From Deinococcus sp. QL22 (lineage in GTDB: Bacteria > Deinococcota > Deinococci > Deinococcales > Deinococcaceae): a stretch of DNA of 64,000 bases. Below the pieces are notes generated by a model. That model searched no databases. It was not told the origin of the DNA and worked only from the letters and a program-made list of their open reading frames with translations. Where the stretch lies: contig NZ_CP097149.1 of the NCBI RefSeq assembly GCF_023370075.1, positions 1,982,001 to 2,046,000 of the forward strand. The letters run 5' to 3'. Positions 9,136 through 18,050 of this stretch are shown piece by piece (positions within the stretch are counted from its first letter, which is position 1; each line of letters starts with the position of its first letter). The position numbers were made by a program, and so were the translations under genes.

Positions 9136-9180
9136 GCAAGAGCAGGAGCTAAAGCGTGGAACTTTGGCCCCTGCTCTTGC
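9136..9180. terminator. Convergent hairpin between Yip1 and ribF genes
   Basis: GCAAGAGCAGG (9136-9146) pairs with CCTGCTCTTGC (9170-9180), with additional CTAAAG/CTTTGG pairing inside. It overlaps the ribF stop codon. The T tract is weak, but the position suits a bidirectional terminator. Confidence 0.6.
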
Positions 9181-10076
9181 TATTTCACACCCACCAACGC
9201 GGCCTGTGCATTGGCCGCGTCTTGCTGTAACTGGGCTTTCAGAGCGTCCAGTCCACTAAATTTTTGTTCGCCGCGCAGGTGGGTAAAGAACTTGATGTGC
9301 AGTTCCTGGCCGTACAGATCGCCCTCGTAGTCGAACAGATGGACTTCAAAACGGCGGGTTTTGCCGTTCACGGTAGGCCGGAAGCCCACATTGGCCATGC
9401 CGTGCCAGCGCCCGTGATCGCCAATCGCCACCACCGCGAATACGCCCATCGGCAGCGCCTTGCCGTCTGGAACACTGATATTGGCGGTGGGCCAGCCGAT
9501 GGTGCGGCCCAACTGATCGCCGTGAACCACCACGCCCTGCGCGTCGTAATGGCGGCCCAGCAAGCGGCGTGCGCCGTCTACATCGCCCGTTTTCAAGTAT
9601 TCCCGAATGCGCGTACTCTTTATATCTTCGCCGCCCAGACCGTGAATCGGCACGACCACCACTTCCGGCGCGACTTCGGCCAGGTCTGCCGCGCTGCCTG
9701 CTCGCCCGCGCCCAAAATGAAAGTCTTCGCCTACGACGACTGTGCGGGGCCGCAGTAGCCGCAGATCATCCAAAAAGTTTTCCTTGGGGCGGGCAGCAAA
9801 TTCGGCGGTAAAGGGCACGGCCACCGTTTCGTCTACGCCGTAGCGGGCCAGCAGTTCCAGCTTTTCGGGGAGGGTAGACAGGAATTCTACGCCCTGGGTC
9901 AGCACGCGGGTGGGTGGATCGAAGGTGTAGACCACGCTGGGCACCCGGTGTTCCCGCGCTTTGGCCTTCAGCTGAGCAATCAATGCCTGATGTCCTAGGT
10001 GAATGCCGTCGAAACTGCCGATGGCGACCACCGTTTCGGTGTCGGGGCGCTGGCCGGGCGAAATAAAGGTCTTCAC
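9180..10076 (-). CDS. ribF: Bifunctional riboflavin kinase/FAD synthetase
   Basis: This enzyme phosphorylates riboflavin to FMN and adenylates FMN to FAD. It has 298 residues. The N-terminal adenylyltransferase domain shows IGSFDGIHLGHQAL (near residues 18-31), and the C-terminal flavokinase domain shows GRTIGWPTANI (about 188-198) and RFEVHLFDYEGDLYG. The GTG at 10076 overlaps the TGA of the preceding Nudix gene (GTGA), so the two are co-translated. No FMN riboswitch was seen, as expected for a downstream operon gene. Confidence 0.95.
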   Translation of the reverse strand: MKTFISPGQRPDTETVVAIGSFDGIHLGHQALIAQLKAKAREHRVPSVVYTFDPPTRVLTQGVEFLSTLPEKLELLARYGVDETVAVPFTAEFAARPKENFLDDLRLLRPRTVVVGEDFHFGRGRAGSAADLAEVAPEVVVVPIHGLGGEDIKSTRIREYLKTGDVDGARRLLGRHYDAQGVVVHGDQLGRTIGWPTANISVPDGKALPMGVFAVVAIGDHGRWHGMANVGFRPTVNGKTRRFEVHLFDYEGDLYGQELHIKFFTHLRGEQKFSGLDALKAQLQQDAANAQAALVGVK

Positions 10077-10606
10077 TGTGCGGCACCCGCTCCCAGAGTG
10101 CCAGCCAGCGTCTGCACGCCGAACAGGGCCGCTGTGATCGTGGCCGCGCTGCCCACCAGCGTCCCGTCGCGCAGGCCGTCCAGGACAGCTTGTGGGCGCA
10201 TCCACAGCACCTCTATCTCCTCGTCGTCGTCCATTGGCAGGCGGGAGTCGCGCAGGTTGCGGGCGGCAAACACGTACAGCAGTTCGTCGCAAAAGCCGGG
10301 GCTGGAATAAAAGCGCGTCAGCAGCGTCATATCGGCGTCCAGGCCCGCTTCTTCCTGCAATTCGCGGCGGGCGGCCTGCTCCGGCGTTTCTCCCTCATCG
10401 ATCAATCCCGCCGGGGCTTCCACCGTATGTGCGTTCACGGCCCGCCGAAGCTGACGCACCAGCAGCATTTCGCCCGCTTCGTTCAGGGCCAGAATAGACA
10501 CCGCAGCGGCGTGCCGAATCACTTCCCATTTGCCTTCTTGTAATTCCAGACGCAAAATCCGCCCGTCATAGATGACCTGTGTGCCGCCTTCCTGCGAATC
10601 GCTCAT
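10073..10606 (-). CDS. Nudix hydrolase, probable ADP-ribose pyrophosphatase
   Basis: This 177-residue protein is of the ADP-ribose pyrophosphatase (NudF-like) subfamily, which splits ADP-ribose into AMP and ribose 5-phosphate. The Nudix box GLIDEGETPEQAARREL then QEEAGL is intact, and the downstream YSSPGFCDELLYVF matches the SPG(F/Y) signature of ADP-ribose hydrolases. The true start is the ATG at 10606; longer upstream frames run antisense to dgt. It is the first gene of an operon with ribF. A CAGAAT box six nt upstream mirrors that of the divergent dgt gene. Confidence 0.88.
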   Translation of the reverse strand: MSDSQEGGTQVIYDGRILRLELQEGKWEVIRHAAAVSILALNEAGEMLLVRQLRRAVNAHTVEAPAGLIDEGETPEQAARRELQEEAGLDADMTLLTRFYSSPGFCDELLYVFAARNLRDSRLPMDDDEEIEVLWMRPQAVLDGLRDGTLVGSAATITAALFGVQTLAGTLGAGAAQ

Positions 10607-10612
10607 GGCCGC

Positions 10613-10699
10613 ATTCTGGCAGAGCGGCAGACCGGGGAAGCAGGCAGGGTTACGGTTTCTTGGCGTTCTGGCCCTTGCCGCCACGCCATCTGCCAGAAT
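10613..10699. promoter_or_regulatory. Symmetric divergent promoter region (Nudix-ribF / dgt)
   Basis: CTGCCAGAAT occurs on both strands as an inverted pair (10613-10622 and 10690-10699). In each direction CAGAAT stands six nt before the ATG. The words are therefore both -10 boxes and a 10-bp inverted repeat, which might also be a shared operator. Confidence 0.5.
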
Positions 10700-10705
10700 C
10701 GCCGC

Positions 10706-11827
10706 ATGTTGACCCGCCAGCAGTTGGAGGCGCGAGAGACGGCCACCCTCGCGCCCTACGCGACATTCAGCGCCGATTCGCGGGGGCGAGCCTACCTGGA
10801 AGCCGAAAGCACGACCCGCACCGCCTTTCAAAAAGACCGTGACCGCGTGCTGCACACCACTGCTTTTCGGCGGCTGGAAGCCAAAACACAGGTGTTCCTG
10901 AACGCGCAGGGCGACCATTACCGCACCCGCCTGACTCACACGCTGGAAGTGGGGCAGGTGGCCCGCTCGGTGGCGCTGACGCTGGGCCTGAACGAGACTT
11001 TGGCCGAAACGCTGGCGCTGGCGCACGATTTGGGCCACCCACCCTTCGGGCATGCAGGCGAGCGTGTGCTGAACGCGCTGATGGCTGAGCAAGGTGAAAT
11101 GGGGCACGGCGGCTTTGATCACAATGGACAGGCCCGCCGAATCGTGACCCTGCTGGAAGACCGTTACGCCGACTTTCCCGGCCTGAACCTGACCCATGAA
11201 ACTTTGGACGGCCTGAACAAGCATGACCGCGCCGGATTGGAGAGGCCCAGTCTGGAAGCCCAGTTGGTCGATGCCGCCGATGCACTGGCCTACACCGCTC
11301 ACGACTTGGACGACGGCCTGCGAAGTGGCCTGATCACACCCGCGCACCTGGCCGAACTACCTCTCTGGAACGAGTTGTTGGCCCGCGTGCCCACCGCCGC
11401 ACCCGACCTGACCGAGCGCGACCGCCGCACCCTGCACCGCGAGTTGCTGGGCTGGCTGATCTCTGACCTGACCCAGTCCAGCGACGCGGCCATTGCGGCC
11501 AGTGGGGTGGCCACGGCGCAGGCAGCCCGCCAATATCCTGCTGGCCTGATCACCTATAGCCCACCCATGCGTGAGCTGCTGCGCGATACGGGCGCTTTTT
11601 TGCGCGAAAACCTGTACAGACATTGGCGAGTAGAGATGCAGGTCGAGCAGGCCACGCGGGTGCTGGAAACGCTGTTCCGGGCTTTTCTGGCCCGCCCGTC
11701 TATGCTGCCCCCCACCGTCCGTGCCCGTGCCGAGGCTGAGGGCTTGCCCCGCGCTGTGTGCGACTTCGTGGCCGGCATGACCGACCGCTACGCTCTGGAA
11801 ACGTACGGCCTGATCACGCCGCCCTGA
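10706..11827 (+). CDS. dgt: Deoxyguanosinetriphosphate triphosphohydrolase-like protein
   Basis: This HD-domain enzyme hydrolyses dNTPs to deoxynucleoside and triphosphate. It has 373 residues. The metal-binding residues are visible as H78 in TRLTHTLEV and HD at 107-108 in LAHDLGHPPFGH, with a further Asp in DAADALAYTAHD. The length and pattern fit the non-E. coli type dGTPase-like family, whose members may act on several dNTPs. It is probably leaderless. It lies divergent from a Nudix gene and upstream of tRNA-Ile. Confidence 0.92.
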   Translation: MLTRQQLEARETATLAPYATFSADSRGRAYLEAESTTRTAFQKDRDRVLHTTAFRRLEAKTQVFLNAQGDHYRTRLTHTLEVGQVARSVALTLGLNETLAETLALAHDLGHPPFGHAGERVLNALMAEQGEMGHGGFDHNGQARRIVTLLEDRYADFPGLNLTHETLDGLNKHDRAGLERPSLEAQLVDAADALAYTAHDLDDGLRSGLITPAHLAELPLWNELLARVPTAAPDLTERDRRTLHRELLGWLISDLTQSSDAAIAASGVATAQAARQYPAGLITYSPPMRELLRDTGAFLRENLYRHWRVEMQVEQATRVLETLFRAFLARPSMLPPTVRARAEAEGLPRAVCDFVAGMTDRYALETYGLITPP

Positions 11828-11847
11828 GTTCGGGGCCGCCTTGCCCG

Positions 11848-11876
11848 TTGACACCCTGCCCCGCCCCTGATACATT
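11848..11876 (+). promoter_or_regulatory. Strong promoter for tRNA-Ile
   Basis: Consensus TTGACA (11848-11853) and TACATT (11871-11876) are separated by exactly 17 nt. Transcription should start near 11883, giving a 5' leader of about 65 nt before the tRNA. Confidence 0.85.
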
Positions 11877-11947
11877 GATCCCCGCCCGCCAGAACGGGGG
11901 TGCAGCGTGAGAATGCTGATTTCGTGTTGGTTAAATACAGTTGGTGC

Positions 11948-12024
<77 letters not shown>

Positions 12025-12033
12025 AGAGAGATT

Positions 12034-12056
12034 CCCCGTCCTAGGCGGGGTTTTTT
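12034..12056 (+). terminator. Intrinsic terminator after tRNA-Ile
   Basis: CCCCG and CGGGG arms around a TCCTAGG loop are followed by six T, ten nt past the tRNA CCA end. Confidence 0.88.
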
Positions 12057-12698
12057 GTTGTTTGTACTTTGGGGCTTCGGGTATACATTCGGCTGGATAG
12101 TAGGGCTGTCACCGGGGCAGCTGTCGCAGTTGCCAGCGCCGCTTGACCGTCAGCGAGAGCTGATTGTTGAAGATGCCCCAGATGCATCAGCCCAGCCGAC
12201 AGCCGTGCTTGATCGGCAGGGTTTTAAGTAACAGAGTGATGCCGAGGGCCTCCGGAGTGGTGGCTTGGCCGGGCACAGCAGCAGCAAATAGAATCCCCAC
12301 GAGGGTGGTAAGCAGAAGAAAGGTAGAGAGACGTATCCGGCTGAGTTGAGATGGTCAAAAGCCGTCCTGAACACGAATCTGCCGCACGATTTCGTCGTTG
12401 GGAGGCGTTGCGCTGGGGGGAGACCCTCCCTAGCGCTTCGGAACTTCTCCGCCCTCATAAAGGGATGATCTGCGGCTCATCAGCGCAGCCTCGCGTATGG
12501 CTCCAAATTAAAGTCAAGAAACGTAGAACGATTGTGACCAGTCACGAAGCCTGTAGGCTGCTGCATCAGGCGGCTTGGTGCAGCACAAAACGCCTCAGTC
12601 ACTGCAGTTCGGGCTACTGGCGTGCACTGATGAACGCACCACTCTAAATAGCAGTCTCCAGTGCTCCTGCTGTGTCTCCAACACGCTAGGCTGCTTTG
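12057..12698. other. Non-coding, possibly degenerate region
   Basis: About 640 bp separate tRNA-Ile from the sensor-kinase gene. No intact gene is convincing. The only suggestive piece is a signal-peptide-like frame on the minus strand (12187-12336), listed separately. The rest reads as short broken frames. TAGGCT (12687-12692), six nt before the kinase ATG, is a possible -10 box. Confidence 0.5.
12187..12336 (-). pseudogene. Possible remnant of an exported-protein gene
   Basis: Reading from an ATA at 12336, the frame gives IRLSTFLLLTTLVGILF then AAAVPGQATTPEALG, a textbook signal peptide with an A-x-A-like cleavage region, and stops after 49 codons. No ATG, GTG or TTG precedes it in frame, so the original start may have mutated from ATG to ATA. 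Downstream of the stop the reading is nonsense. This could be chance. Confidence 0.3.
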
Positions 12699-15032
12699 AT
12701 GTCGGAGCCTTCCACCTTCCCCCACCTGTCCCTGACGGAGCGTTTGCAGGACGTCACAGAACTGTTGGCGGCGGCCACCACGCCTGCCTCGGTCTTTGAG
12801 GTGATTCTCGCCCCAGCGCTCACTGCTTTGAATGCTGTAGCCGGGGCAGTGTTGCTGGTCAACGAACTTGGGAACGGTCTGGAGGTGGCGGCCACCGCTG
12901 GGCACAAAGAGGACGCCCAGACCATCTGGCAGGCGGGGCCACTGGAAACGGAGATGCCTGCCGGGGACGCACTTCAGTGGGGTACGCCGCTCTTCTTCGA
13001 GCATGCGGGAGCGCTTACTGCGGCCTATCCCGAACTTGAAGCGCATACCGGCGTGATCGCGCCCGTCGCCACCGCCGTCTTGCCCATGTTCGAGGGTGTG
13101 CAGCCTTTGGGCGTCATCGTGCTGGACTTTAGGGAGCCGCACACCTTCTCCCCGGAGGAACAGCATTTCCTGCGAACCCTGAGTGCCCAGTGCGGCATTG
13201 CCCTCGGACGCGCCCGCTTGATGTCCGAATTGCAGCAACAAGTGGATCAGCGCACCCGGCAGGTTATGCGGGAAGCCCGCGCCCAAGAAGCCTTTATCGC
13301 GTTTACCGAAGCGGTAGGCACCGAGACCGAGGTGCTTTTGCTGGCGCAACACAGCGTGACCGTGCTGGATCAGCGCTTTCCGGGCAGCACCGTGACCTAC
13401 TACGAACGGGACGACGGGCGCTGGAAGCTGCGGGTGCAGAGCGAGAATCTGGCCGAGAGTCCAGAACTGTTGGCGCAGTTGCGGGCCGGGTTGCCCCTGG
13501 AGACCCCCGTGTTCGCTGCGGTGCTCCGGAGCCATGCCCCCGTGTTCGTGAACGCTTGGGACGCGGAGCGGGAACAGGTGAACCACACTGACATGTACCC
13601 CACGGTCGCCACCTATCCCTTCTTGTGGCGGGGCGAGGTACAGGCCGTGCTGGGGATTGGCCTTAAAGACCAGACTCACTGAGCAGCCAGTGACCGCGCC
13701 CTATTTCTGGCCGTGTGCCGGGGACTGAGCCTCGCCCTTGACCGGGCGGATCAGGTGAAGCAGGTGCAGCTTCAAAAAGCAGCGGTGCAAAGCCGGAACC
13801 GGGCGCTCGAGGCCTTCGCGCAGCTGTCACAGGACTTGATGTTCGAAACCGAACGCTACCCGCTGGTGCGCCGCGCTCAGGAAATCGTGCTGACCTTGTT
13901 GCCGCCCGGCTACGCGGTGTATTACGAACCCGAAGGCCAACTGTGGCGCTGCCGATCTCAGGTGGGCGAACTGGGCAACAACGTGCTTCAGGCCTTGGTG
14001 GACGCCGGGTTCCCCTTGGAAATCCCGACTCTCCGCCAGCCCTTCGAGACGGGTCAGCCGCTCTATCAGGACGTTTATGCCCAGGGAAGCGACACGGATG
14101 CCGAGGTAGTCAAGCACATCAGGGCGGTGGTGTCGCTGCCCCTGCAAGTGGCACGCACGACGGTGGGCATCTTCGTGATCGGCCTGTTCCACCAGCGCAA
14201 GTGGACAGCTACGGACCGGGCGGTGTTGGAAACGACCATGCACAGCCTGAGCCTGGCTCTTGAACGTGCCGAGCATGCACGGGAACTGACGGCCCAGCGC
14301 GACATTCTGGACGCCCGAACCCGCTCGCTCAGCGCCGCCAACGAGGAACTGGAAGCCTTTGCCTACTCGGTGTCGCATGACCTGCGGACTCCGGTGCGGC
14401 ACATGATGAGTTTTGGCAACCTGCTGCGCAGATCGTTAGCAGACCGTCTGGACGAAAAGTCTGCCCGGTACCTCGCCATCATGGATCAGGCGGCGGGGCG
14501 GATGAACACTCCGATTGACGCGATGCTGGAGCTTTCGCGCACCTCTCAGCAAGCACTGCTTCTCCAGCCGGTCGATCTGAACCGGTTGGTCATAGGGGTA
14601 AGGCAGAGCCTCGATTCGGAGCTGAAAGGGCGACAGGTGACTTGGACGGTCAGCCCGCTTCCTCTGGTGATGGGGGATCAGGGGCTTTTGCGCCAAGTCT
14701 TTGAGAACCTGCTGGGCAACGCCCTCAAGTACACCGCTCCTCGGTCAGAGGCACAGATCGAGATCTGGGCGGAGGACGGCCCTCACGACTGGCGGCTCTT
14801 TGTTCGGGACAACGGGGTGGGCTTCGATACCCGCTACACGCATAAGTTGTTCGGGGTGTTCCAGCGCCTGCACCGTCAGGAAGAGTTTGAAGGCAACGGT
14901 GTGGGGCTGGCCAACGTGCGCCGGGTCGTGGCTCGGCACGGGGGCACAGTGACGGCGGAGGGACAGGTGGGAGAAGGAGCCACCTTCTCGTTCACCTTGC
15001 CCAAGAGTGAGGACGCCAACGCCCCGGAGTGA
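12699..15032 (+). pseudogene. Multi-GAF sensor histidine kinase interrupted by one in-frame stop
   Basis: The continuous frame would encode about 777 residues: three GAF-like domains (about 20-175, 200-365, 385-525), a HisKA domain with the H-box YSVSHDLRTPV (His about 560) and an HATPase domain with N-box ENLLGNALKYT, G1 DNGVGFD and G2 GNGVGLANV. Codon 328 (13680-13682) is TGA, and the frame continues without shift on both sides. The third GAF has TATDRAVLE preceded by Trp (KWTATDRA), and the interrupted place reads H-stop-AASDRAL, so a Trp codon TGG has probably become TGA. The distal part alone has a possible GTG restart at 13713. Either the gene is dead, or two polypeptides are made, or the stop is a sequencing error. 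No response regulator lies adjacent. Confidence 0.8.
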
Positions 15033-15243
15033 AAGTGCTTACCACCTGCCTCGCCTCTTCTGGACAAGTTCAGGCTGGAGCTACGCTGCTGAACTTAGAG
15101 ATCAGACGGGGGGAGTGCAGGCCGCCGGGATGCTGTCACCGCAGACCGGGTTGCTCGGTTCTGGCCGTCTTCAGTGGGTACAGGTCATGCGGTCTGCCTT
15201 CGCCCGTCTGAACCAGCCCTCTGATGCCGTGAGATGATGGACT

Positions 15244-16198
15244 ATGCCTGTTCCCGGCCAAGCCCTGCGCGACGCGGGCGTGACGTTCTTCCCCTGCAAC
15301 CGAAGCTGAGCTGTTCCGTCTGGAACACCGGCTGGGCGAGCCCCTGCCTGCCGAAGTCCGTGCTCTGTACCTCGACCATAACGGCGAGCAGGAGAGCATG
15401 GAACCGATGCTCAGTTCCCGCCTGCAACCCCTTGGGCTGCTCTGTGAAGCTTTTGATGAACTTGGCGAATGGCTGTATGTGGACGTGCCCGCCTTCCGGG
15501 GGCGGTTTCTTCCCCTCTGGACGGACGACAACGGCAATTACCTCCTCTACCTGCTGACGGGTGCAGAAGCGGGCATGGTGGCTGATCTGGATCACGAGCG
15601 GCCCTTCAAGCTGGCCCCGCTCTACCGGAACATGGAGTCGCTGTATGCCGCCCTGCTCGAGGGCTACTTGCAAGACGATGAAGGACTGCCGCAGGACTAT
15701 CCGCTGACCGGTGTCCCCACCGCGGAGGAACTCGCGGTCTACGAAGATCACTTGCAGGCCTACGGTCAGACTGACCATGAGCCGACACGCGAGATGCATG
15801 CTGCCTTCCTGCTGATGCTGTGTCCGGCGGGACGTGAGCAGGACTGGCTGCCGCTGCTGCACCACCGGGAAATGGTGATCGACACGGCGCGGGCGTTGGG
15901 GGAGCGGGGCTGTGTTTGGGCGCTGGGGGCGCTGATCGAGACGGTGCGGGGCTTTCCAGCAGAGACGACCCTGTGCAACAACGTGTTGGAGGTCATCGCG
16001 CAGTTGGACGCGCCGGAAACGGACGCCGCCCTGATTGAGTTGGCAACGGGCTTTCCGGCGAACATGACGGCCCTGTACGTGGCCCGGGCATTGGAACGGC
16101 GTGGCTACTCCCACGAGCGAATTCTGGGCGAGGGCCAAGCGTTCGTGGCCTCCAGAGTCGCGGTGCCGGGCGGTTGGATCGACCTGCCGTGGTCGTGA
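15244..16198 (+). pseudogene. SMI1/KNR4 (SUKH)-like protein gene with an N-terminal frameshift
   Basis: The ATG at 15244 starts MPVPGQALRDAGVTFFPCN and stops at 15309, while the next frame reads PATEAELFRLEHRLGEPLP and continues to 16198. The joined reading matches the usual N-terminus of SMI1/KNR4 proteins, so one nucleotide seems gained at the CCCC run (15291-15294). Without the shift, translation could begin only at the ATG at 15398, losing about 50 conserved residues. The C-terminal part looks helical and repeat-like. SUKH proteins include toxin-immunity proteins and general interaction modules; no toxin gene is next to this one. Confidence 0.65.
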
Positions 16199-16271
16199 CG
16201 GCGGCTCAGTCTAAAGACGACATCACCGGAGTGGAGCTTGAGCGGCCCCTCCCGCCTCAGACAATCGGGCC

Positions 16272-16634
16272 ATGGAACAACGCTTTGTGGGCAAACCTGG
16301 CCTGAAGGTGAGTGAACTGTGTTTGGGCACCATGACGTTCGCCCGCGAATCCGACGAGGCCACCAGCCACGCGATGCTCGACCACTTTGTCGGGGCAGGC
16401 AGCACCCTTCCACCCTTCATAGACACCGCAGACGTGTACAGCACGGGTGCGTCAGAGGCCACCATGGGCCGCTGGCTAAGCTCCCAGCAGCGCGACGATC
16501 TGGTGATTGCCACCAAGGTGCGCTTTCCGGTGGGAGAGAAGCCAAACGACGTGGGCTTGTCTCGCAAGAACATCTTGGCCGGGGTGGAGGCCAGCCTCAA
16601 GCGGTTGCAGGCCAAACAGAATGGAGGCGAGTGA
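16272..16634 (+). pseudogene. Truncated aldo/keto reductase (N-terminal third)
   Basis: The 120 residues match the start of an aldo/keto reductase: [27 protein letters not shown] (catalytic Asp and Tyr) and ATKVRF. Family members have about 320-340 residues. Here the frame turns at [13 protein letters not shown] and stops, where a normal member would continue with the catalytic His strand. The sequence after it is unrelated, which suggests a deletion or recombination end point near 16610-16630. The promoter side is intact (GACAAT six nt before ATG). It is unlikely to be active. Confidence 0.8.
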
Positions 16635-16707
16635 GGCGTTCTCCCTGACTCGCAACCGTGTTGTCAACATCTGTTTTTGAACAACAACAGCCTCTTTTAT
16701 TCATGAC

Positions 16708-16923
16708 ATGCCTTCTGACACGTTGGCTAACCCCAATGGTGACAGCACTTATGTTCGGGTGCAGATTCTGACGCCTGCGGATACCCTTGACCGAGAGCAA
16801 AAATTGGGCGTGACCCAGGAAGTAACCCAAATTATTGCCGCAGTCGCAATCCAGAGGAGGCGCTTCCGGGCCATCACCTACACCGTTCTGCGCCCTGGCT
16901 CTGCGAGTCGGGGCGTGATCTGA
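16708..16923 (+). pseudogene. Damaged tautomerase-like gene
   Basis: The first 47 residues (MPSDTLANPNGDSTYVRVQ onward to IIAAVA) look like a tautomerase-superfamily protein, including the LDREQKLGVTQEVTQII helix. The remaining 24 residues are Arg-rich and look out of frame. Another frame in the same stretch gives PEEALPGHH, resembling the P-E-G...GH end of such proteins. A deletion plus frameshift is likely. Assignment to the family is moderately certain. Confidence 0.45.
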
Positions 16924-17001
16924 CACGGAAACCGACTTGAAAGTGCCGTAGGGTGACGCTTCAGTCCGAGCAGAGTCCGTATGACGCCCAGTTCATAGCA
17001 A

Positions 17002-17031
17002 AACGCCGGAGCATGCACAAGCTCCAGCGTT
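17002..17031 (-). terminator. Intrinsic terminator of lipB-lipA
   Basis: On the minus strand AACGCTGGAGC pairs with GCTCCGGCGTT (one mismatch) and is followed by TTTTG. It lies 15 nt past the lipA stop. TCCGTATGA, the end of a dispersed element, lies just beyond it (16977-16985). Confidence 0.8.
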
Positions 17032-17045
17032 GTCTATTGCTGCCT

Positions 17046-18050
17046 TCAGATCAAACTCAGTTGCTCGCCGCCCTCCAGGTGGGCCAGATGCTCCGGAAGG
17101 TTGCCGGGCCTGTCCATCACGATCTGCTCGGCTTTGTAGCTGCTGCGAACCAGTGGCCCCGACACGATTTCCAGAAAGCCCAGCTTCATGCCTTCCTCGC
17201 GGATGTCGTCGAATTCGGCGGGCGACACGTAGCGCACCACGGGCAGATGGTGCATGGTGGGGCGCAGGTATTGCCCGAAGGTCAGCACGTCTACCCCAGC
17301 GGCGCGGCAGTCGCGCATGGCCTCGCTGATTTCCTCGCGGGTCTCGCCCAGCCCCAGCATGATGCTGGTTTTGGTGATCACGTCGGGGCGGGCGGCTTTG
17401 GCGTGGGCCAGCACCGCCAGCGTCTGGTCGTAGCTGGCGCGAATATCGCGCACCGGATGGGTCAGGCGGCGCACCGTTTCGATGTTCTGGGCGTAGGTGT
17501 CCACGCCGCTGTCCAGCACCAGATCGACGCAGTGGGTGTTGCCGCCAAAGTCGGGCGTCAGGGCTTCCACGCGGGTTTCCGGGTTCACGCGCTTGATGGC
17601 CTGCACCGTTTTGGCAAAGTGGTACGCGCCGCCGTCGGGCAAATCGTCGCGGTCTACGCTGGTCAGTACCACATACTTCAGACCCATCAGGCGCACGCTG
17701 TCAGCCACTCCGGCGGGTTCGTCCAGATCCAGTTTGCCCATCGGATTGCCCGTGTCTACCGCACAAAAGCGGCAAGCGCGGGTGCAGATGTGGCCCATCA
17801 GCATAAATGTGGCCGTGCCCCGGCTCCAGCACTCGCCTATGTTGGGGCACATGGCTTCCTCGCAAACCGTGTGCAGGCGGTGTTCCTTCACGATTTTGCG
17901 TACTTCCCCGAACACCTGCCCGGTGGGGATGGTCACCTTCAGCCAGTCGGGTTTCTTGTCGCGCACGGGCACGCTGTCTTTGCGGTAGATGCCGTTTTTG
18001 ATGAATTTGGGTTCGGGGGCGCTCGGTGGATTGATAGGCTCGTGCGTCAT
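17046..18050 (-). CDS. lipA: Lipoyl synthase
   Basis: This radical SAM enzyme inserts two sulfur atoms into protein-bound octanoyl groups to form lipoyl cofactors of pyruvate and 2-oxoglutarate dehydrogenases and the glycine cleavage system. It has 334 residues. The auxiliary cluster cysteines are C63, C68 and C74, and the radical SAM motif CTRACRFC uses C89, C93 and C96. The ATG at 18050 overlaps the lipB stop (ATGA), fixing the start. It forms an operon with lipB. Confidence 0.96.
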   Translation of the reverse strand: MTHEPINPPSAPEPKFIKNGIYRKDSVPVRDKKPDWLKVTIPTGQVFGEVRKIVKEHRLHTVCEEAMCPNIGECWSRGTATFMLMGHICTRACRFCAVDTGNPMGKLDLDEPAGVADSVRLMGLKYVVLTSVDRDDLPDGGAYHFAKTVQAIKRVNPETRVEALTPDFGGNTHCVDLVLDSGVDTYAQNIETVRRLTHPVRDIRASYDQTLAVLAHAKAARPDVITKTSIMLGLGETREEISEAMRDCRAAGVDVLTFGQYLRPTMHHLPVVRYVSPAEFDDIREEGMKLGFLEIVSGPLVRSSYKAEQIVMDRPGNLPEHLAHLEGGEQLSLI

